Shown: piece by piece, positions 57,540 through 64,000 of the stretch
How positions within the stretch are numbered: position 1 is the first letter of the stretch
Layout: each line of letters begins with the position of its first letter
NCBI GenBank assembly: GCA_028583605.1
Contig: CM053334.1
Coordinates: 21,899,868 to 21,963,867, forward strand
DNA: 64,000 nucleotides
Direction: 5' to 3'
Source: Dastarcus helophoroides
Taxonomy: Eukaryota > Arthropoda > Insecta > Coleoptera > Bothrideridae
Made by a program: the position numbers and the translations under genes
The notes under the pieces: model-generated
The model's database searches: none
What the model was told of the DNA's origin: nothing
Seen by the model: the letters and a program-made list of their open reading frames with translations, nothing else

Positions 57540-58870
57540 AAATTAAAATTAAGAAAGACGAATTTTTAAGATTTAACTTTTTTAGAAAATTTTAACTCAT
57601 TCTCAAAATTCCTCCTTTTTTTGAAAATTTTATTTTTTTAATTCTCGACATCTTTCCAAATTTCGCCCTTTTTAAAATTTTCGACTATTTTACAAAATTT
57701 AGATTTTAAAAAATGTCAAATTTTTCCATATCGTCGTTTTTCCAAAATTCCCTAAATCTAATTCGAAAATGTCGACTTTTTTAAGTTTTACACTTTTTTT
57801 AAATCTTACCCTTTTTGAAAATTTCTACCGTTTAAAATTTCGATTATTTAAAATTTTTTGATATTTTCTCAAAATTTCGTCTTTTTGTTTTTAAAATTCA
57901 TCCATTTTTAAAAATATCGACTTTTCGAATCTGGAATTTTCGGAACATCTTGTCTTATTGTCGAATTAAAAATTTTGACTCTTTTTCAAAATTCCACATT
58001 TTTCAAATTTTCCACTATTTTTTTAAATTTCGAGTTTTTTAATTTTGGCTTTTTTTAAAATTATGACTTTCATTCTGATTTGATTTTTATAGAAATACTA
58101 ACTTTTTGAAAATCTTGACTCATTTCCAAAATTGCAATTTTTTGTGAGAAATTTAGATTTTAAAAAATGTCAAATTTTTCAATACTATCGTCGTTTTTCC
58201 AAAATATCTTGAATCCTAGTTATGAAAATGTCGACTTTTTTAGTTTAACACATTTTTAAAATCCGACTTTTTGAAAATTTCGACTCCAAAATTTCGATTT
58301 TTAAAAAAATTTTTAACTCATTCTCAAAATTGCGTCCTTTTTTGAAAATTTGATTTTATTTAATCTCGACATTTTTCCAAATTTCGCCTTTTTTAAAATT
58401 TTCGACTACTTTACATTTACATTTTTGAAAAATGTGAAATTTTTCCAGAATATCGTCGTTTTTTCAAAATTTCTTAAATCTTGATTACGAAGATGTCGAC
58501 TTTTTAGTTTTAAACTTTTTATTAAATCGTACCCTTTTTGAAAATTTCGACTCTTTAATATTATGGTTTTTTAAAAAATTTTGACATTTTCTCAACATTT
58601 AGACTTTTTTTAAATTCGTCCATTTTTGAAAATTTCAACTTTTTCGAATCTGGAATTTTTGAATTTTCGGAACATCTTGCCTTCATTTCGAATTAAAAAT
58701 TTTGACTCTTTTTCAAAATTCCCCATTTTTCAAAATTTCCACCATTTCTTAATATTTCCAGTTTTTTGAAATTTTGGCTTTTTTTAAAATGATTACTCAT
58801 TCTGATTTGACTTTTATAGAAATATCAACTTTTTAAAAATTCCAACTTTTTTGAAATCTCTCTCTCTTTT
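57540..58870. repeat. TTTCGA satellite with long-period repeats
   Basis: Landmarks recur: CAAATTTTTCCA/CAAATTTTTCAAT followed by TATCGTCGTTTTTCC at about 57718, 58169 and 58437, and GGAACATCTTG at about 57940 and 58669 (about 729 apart). No gene. Confidence 0.75.
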
Positions 58871-58879
58871 TTTTAAGTT

Positions 58880-60240
58880 TAATCCACTCGCAAAGGTCAA
58901 CCCCATTATGCTTTCAAAGCACTGAGTTTTCCTTTCCACTTTCAAATTTTTTTTATAAATTTGGATTTTCTATTCTACTTTCAAAAATTCTCAAAATTTC
59001 GATTAAGGCGAGTAAATATAGTAACGATAACAGTTTGGAATTTTAACTTCTTAATTATACCAAAGTATACTATGTATACTATTTCGTAGTTGTTTATGTA
59101 CTGGTAAAGTTTTTAGATTATGCTTCACCTTTTGAAATTCTTTGTATCGTTTCTTGATGTAATTAAATATTGCCTTAGTCGTTCGTTTATTTGGAGTACC
59201 ATTTTTCGACATTGTATTAATATATTTCAAAATTTTACTGCAATATCCTTGTAATTATTTGCTTTTTTCGATTAGCAAATGAATAAAATATTGACGTTTA
59301 ATATATGTATTGAGCCCAGTAGGGTAAGTTTCCCTTTCGGTGATTATTCATCTTCTTATCTTATCTTATTACTTTGGTTACCTTTGGTTGTCTATGATTT
59401 TGTTTCGGAAATAAGTGGAACATTTAAAGACTACTTGACGTTGCCGAAATTATATAGCCGTATCCTGTTCTTTCCTCGATCATGTTCTTTTTCATCATCA
59501 GACATTTTTCGCACTTGGTGCTGAGCTTCGTTGTGTTTGCTACCGCATAAGTTGGTGGAGTAGGTTACCACTGGGGCCACGAAACCCAGCTCGTAACCTC
59601 TTGGTGTTTACCATTTACTCTTCTAATCCTCGATGATAGAGAAACTTTATCCTTTCTAGTAGCATTTAGAATTGTTTATTACTATTTAATACATCCTGCC
59701 ATCGTTATTTTGTACTGGGAAAAATTCGAGTAAGGATGGATCATTCTTATATTAGTCAAAGTTATACATATTGCGTAAAACAATAGTTGTTTCACAAAAG
59801 TTTTATTTATGATTGATCACTTTCGTAAGATTACTTCCTTATGAAAAATATTGTCTTTGGGATCGTGGGCACAGATATAAACAAGACTTTTGCGAAACCT
59901 AACCAAGTATGAATATTTTATGTTATTTCAAAATGTTTCATCAAATACCAACTATTTTTTACTATTGCATAGGTTGTGCTTAAATTACTTAATTTTTTCC
60001 TCAATTTTAAATGTATTCTACCTCGTATGTCTCAAAAATGTGTGTGTAGCAGTTCATTTGCGACCACATTCTCTTCTGCAGACTAAAACAGAAACAAACG
60101 CGCAACTGTGCAAATTAGGGAATTACAAAAGGCGGAGATGAGCAACCCCTTGAAATTATGAAGTTAACCCTTTTTTCCACAGACATTCATATTGATTTTA
60201 TCTACATTTAAAAAGCAACCCTTTTGTTTTACAAACTGAC
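58880..60240. other. unique sequence with one small open frame
   Basis: Apart from the 53-codon frame at 59051-59212 no gene-like feature was found. The plus-strand open frames (59279-59524, 59890-60141) lack recognisable motifs. Confidence 0.35.
59051..59212 (-). CDS. small ORF, unrecognised
   Basis: 53 codons from ATG (59212-59210) to TAA (59053-59051). It starts MSKNGTPNKRTTKAIFNYIK and is basic (many Lys and Arg) with mixed residue use unlike satellite-derived frames. No homology is recognised. It could be a real micropeptide, an exon or a transposon remnant, or chance. Confidence 0.2.
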   Translation of the reverse strand: MSKNGTPNKRTTKAIFNYIKKRYKEFQKVKHNLKTLPVHKQLRNSIHSILWYN

Positions 60241-62420
60241 CACCGTTGTCAAAGTCAATAAATCTTAACAGAATCCGCAACGGCGGTTCCGCGCTTCCGT
60301 ATCAAATATCGTGCTTTCTTTTCGCCATTTCACTCTCTCATCCCTGCGATCGTATGCAAATGCAACGGAGTGGACCGGGACGGACGCATCGCCCCGTTTT
60401 GCGGTAAATCCGCGACGACTCCACCTCCTCGCCCTTCGACCATAAAAAAGATCATGCGAGAGGGTTTTTAACGAAGGCACCGGCATACATTATTGATTTA
60501 AAATTGATAGAGCAAACTTGACCGCCCTTTCCTTCCTTTTTCGAATGTCCGATTGTTAGGGAAGTGGAGCCGCCGGGAAGAGGTGGAGAGGGTGTGAGTT
60601 GATTACCCTTCGGACCCAAGTCAACTCACCCCTTTTGCCTAAAAATTCCGCCGCGTGTATGTGTGGGTTCGGGATGCAAATTTAATGTGCAGTAATTTTC
60701 TACTGCGGCGATATCCTTAGGAGGCAAAATATCCCAGCGATTGGACGCCGATGTTTTAAGGTTGCCGCGAAAGAGACGCGTAATTCACACACATCTCGGG
60801 AGCTGATCTGCGGAAAACGGGGGATGAGGGTGAGAGGGGCCCAACGTGTGGCGAGGGAAGTATAGATTAATTAATGAATAAATAATAAGTGCGGCCAGGT
60901 TTGATTATAAGATATTGCCAGGCGCGCCGCGCCAACGAGGGAAGTCTACTTACTTTATTATGTATCAACCGCCGACACCTTTACTGATGGCTTGTTTTAT
61001 TGGGGGTTGTGTTGTTTGATAACCACGCTAACTGGAGAACTTTTAGGTAGATTTTCAGAAAAAAAAAGTATTTCGAGGAAATTGGATTTCCGAATTTTTT
61101 ACGCCAGAGTGAGTAATCGATATAAATCAAATGCTGGCAAATGGAAATAACAGAGTACTCTTCTTGTATTGTAACGAACTAACAGTTTTAATTATGAATT
61201 AACGACCAGGGTGTGTGTGCACCGCTTTAGTAGAATTAACTAAAAACTAGAAACCAAGATTTGTATATCAATGTTTGAAGATAACCAAGGACAAGTTCGT
61301 TCCACCAAAATTAGACGATTGTTGTGGCGGAGTGCCTCATGTGCAGGCGTACATCTCCCGACCACTTAAATGTTCCAGAAGTTTCGAGTAATGGAGCCAG
61401 TTCCCGTTGATTGTTCTGAAGTTTTGTTATACGTGAGGTGTGCAGCGCCGCGAGATTAACACCCATTCGCGAATACTCCTAGATGACGAGCCTTCAGGAT
61501 AATACGAATGATGCAAGGTTTGAGTCTCTCGGGATAGCTTTAGAATTTTAAATCAGTTAAGGTATTCCGCAAAACAAACGAAGGACCAAACGGGATAAAA
61601 ACGTCAAAGAATGCTATACGATACTTACGGCGGTCGTGAAAGGGTTATACGGGCAGGAAGAATCGAGGGGGCGTGGGAGGTCCAACTCGCATAGGAGAGA
61701 AAACGTTTTAAAATTCATAATATGTGACCACCACAAGGGTTCGAGCGACAAAAGAATTATAGGGAAAGAGTGAAGGGTGCCTGGACTTTTAATAATTCCT
61801 ACGCGGACTCGGACATTATCTCGCCTCTATATTAGCCGTAGTCGGTTATGCTCTCTTATTTGCCTTCGCCTCACTCCATCCACCTACGATTCCGACTTTC
61901 GGCTTGCGTTATATTTTATTCTGTGAAAAAAAAACCTCATACACGTCGACTGCATCAAATTGCAATTTTTGCATTTCACGTTACGGAGGTGGTGGACAAC
62001 GTATTTGACGTCATAAAGACTGGATGAAAACATAAAGGTAACCACAATTTGTCCTTTTTTGCAAACAATGCATAAAGTAAAGCTGACTAAATCTCAATTC
62101 ACTAAGGGCGTTTTCATTAAAGTCACCAAATCGTCTTTTTAGACACGTCATAACTGTATCTGGTCATAACGTACATATTTTCGTCGACATCACATATTTC
62201 TTTCGTAGATTCTTAAAACTCCAAACGTTTGTAATAATCTTCGATAAATACCTCTAGAGTATTTGTCATTTTGCCACTTTCATTCATTTCTTTTCTTTTC
62301 AAAGTATTCCGCACTGTTCACGATTTCGCATTAAATTTCTTCGGCAATTCGTTACCCTTATCGGCCGATTTTCATGCGAAAAAGCGAATCATCCAATTCC
62401 GATGAGAATGTGGTTCGAAA
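60240..62420. other. GC-richer unique island
   Basis: The largest unique block in the window, with several GC-rich, CpG-containing stretches (60280-60460, 60540-60960 and 61320-61700). No open frame with recognised homology (60265-60486 is open but has no family motif). 61274-61310 carries a copy of the GAAGATAACCAAGGAC dispersed repeat. It could be a regulatory or promoter region of a neighbouring gene. Confidence 0.4.
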
Positions 62421-62429
62421 AAAGGCGAT

Positions 62430-64000
62430 TTGGAAAAATCCAAATGTTTAGAAAATTGGAGAAATTTCGTGAAAAAAGCCTATCTTCAAATGAAAGCCGA
62501 AATTTCCAAAAGAAATGAATGACGAAACTTTGGAAAAATATTTTAAAAACAAACTCGAAATTTCAAGAAAAAGATGTCAAATCTCGATAAAAATAAAGAC
62601 GAATTCTGAGGAGAAAGTGGAAATTAGCAGAATTTCCATTCGAAAAAAGGCGATTGAAAAAAATCCAAGTTTTTAGAAAAGTGGCGAAATTTGGTAACCA
62701 AAAAGTAGTTTATCTTCAAATGAAAGCCGAAATTTCCAAAACAAAGTCACGAGATTTTGGAAAAAAAAAGAATTTTAAAAATCAAGTCGAAATTAAAAAA
62801 AAATGCAAATTTCGAGAAAAAAAGGTCGAGTTCCCAGGAAAAAGTAAAAACTGACGGAAATTTCAATTTCAAAAAAGGCGTTTTTCAGAAAAATCGTGAT
62901 TTCAACAAAAAAGTTAAAGTTCGAGAAAACGAGCGAATTCCGATGAGAAAATGGAAACTTGGAGAGAGACATTGCCATTCGAGAAAAGGCGATTTGAAAA
63001 AAATCCAAATGTTCAGAAAAGTGGCGAAATTTCGTTACCCTCGAATGAAAGCCGAAATTTCCAAAAAAAGTAGCGAAATGTTGGAAAAAAGGATTTTAAA
63101 AATAAACTCGAAATTAAAAAAAAAGTCAAATTTCGATACAACTAAAGACGAATTCTGAAAAGAAAGTGGAAATTAGCAAAATTTCCATTCGAAAAAAGGC
63201 GATTTAAAAAAAAATTCAAGTTTTTAGAAAAGTGGCGAAATTTCGTAACCAAAACGAACTTATCTTCAAATGAAAGCCAAAATTTCCAAAAAAAGGAATG
63301 AAATTTTGGAAAAGAAAGAATTTTAAAAATTAAGTCGTAATTTAAAAAAAAGGCAAATTTCGAGAAGACAAAGTCGAATTCCCAGGAAAAAGTGAAAATT
63401 GGCGGAAATTTCAATTCCAAAAAAGGTGATTTTTAGAAAAATCTAAATTTTCACAAAAGTGACGAAATTTCGGAACAAGACGTATTTTCAAATGAAAGCC
63501 GAAATTTCCAAAAAAAAAAAACAAAATTTCGGGAGAAAATAGTGTTTTAAAGAAGTCAAATTTCGGGAAAACAGGCGAATTCCAATGAGAAAATGGAAAC
63601 TTGCGGAAATTGCCATTCGAAAAAATGCGATTTGAAAAAAATCCAAATATTTAGAAAAGTGGCGAAATTTCGTGAACAAAGCCTATCTTCAAATGAAGGC
63701 CGAAATTTCCAAAAAAAGTAAAGAAATGTTGGAAATAAAGGATTTTAAAAATAAACTCGAAATTTAAAAAAAAAAGTCAAATTTCGATACAAATAAAGAC
63801 GAATTCTGAAGAGAAAGGGAAAATTAGTACAATTTCCATTCGAGAAAAGACGATTTAAAAAAAATCTAAGTTTTTAGAAAAGTGAAAGCCGAAATTTCCA
63901 AAAAAAGTGATGAAATTTTGACAAAGAAAGAATTTTAAAAATTAAGTCGTAATTTAAAAAAGGCAAATTTCGAGAAAAAAAGTCGAATTCCCAGGAAAAA
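62430..64000. repeat. A-rich satellite array running off the window
   Basis: Landmark GAAAGCCGAAATTTCCAAAA occurs at about 62494, 62722, 63048, 63270 (with a change), 63495, 63695 (changed) and 63885. Spacings are roughly 200-325 bases. A longer rhythm is suggested by GACGAATTCTGA at about 62599, 63148 and 63799. The plus strand is the A-rich one, opposite to most other arrays. Open frames at 62654-63158 are derived from it. Confidence 0.8.

Overview
The window looks like a piece of an AT-rich, transposon-loaded insect genome (holometabolous, possibly a beetle; the order is a guess). The evidence is spliced exons of an insect-type nucleoporin Nup88, RTE-like and jockey-like non-LTR retrotransposons, a Tc1/mariner element with DD41D catalytic spacing, hAT-like 8-bp target duplications, solo LTRs, and tRNA-headed SINE sequence. 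There is no bacterial-style gene organisation. Most long open frames are accidents of simple sequence.

Layout. 1-2.2 kb: decayed RTE-like LINE. 2.29-10.8 kb, minus strand: eight consecutive internal exons of Nup88, with consistent splice sites and phases except for one surplus base in the fourth exon. Its 5.7-kb intron is filled by a TTTCGA-rich satellite array and an old hammerhead-family repeat. 12.8-16.3 kb: a 3.4-kb near-pure purine tract flanked by diverged direct copies of an A-rich repeat. 18.6-19.0 kb: a 0.4-kb repeat with a 13-bp target duplication, carrying a type I hammerhead ribozyme on the minus strand. 20.77-21.02 kb: a different, smaller repeat with a 12-bp target duplication and a second hammerhead type on the plus strand. 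21.0-23.8 kb: 5'-truncated jockey LINE. 23.9-25.4 kb: non-autonomous hAT-like element. 25.9-28.0 kb: mariner with 468-bp inverted repeats. 28-36.9 kb: satellite arrays. 37.0-37.5 and 46.9-47.2 kb: solo LTRs of one family in opposite orientation. 38.8-46.0 kb: a 7.2-kb hAT-like element with satellite interior, into which a second 3.3-kb hAT-like element is nested. 47.6-51.0 kb: 350/381-bp satellite followed by a 766-bp tandem duplication. 52-58.9 kb: CT microsatellite, further hammerhead-family copies (one tandem pair), a Helitron-like element, a SINE and more satellite. 58.9-62.4 kb: mostly unique sequence. 62.4-64 kb: another satellite array.

The most interesting content is RNA-level. Two unrelated small repeat families each encode a minimal type I hammerhead with a self-complementary hexamer as stem III (ACTAGT in one, ACCGGT in the other), and both are bounded by 12-13-bp direct repeats, as expected of retroposed small elements (retrozyme-like). 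The second theme is that TTTCGA satellite DNA forms the inside of hAT-like elements, which suggests the satellite is being carried by DNA transposons. Calls were made by eye, without homology searches or folding software.
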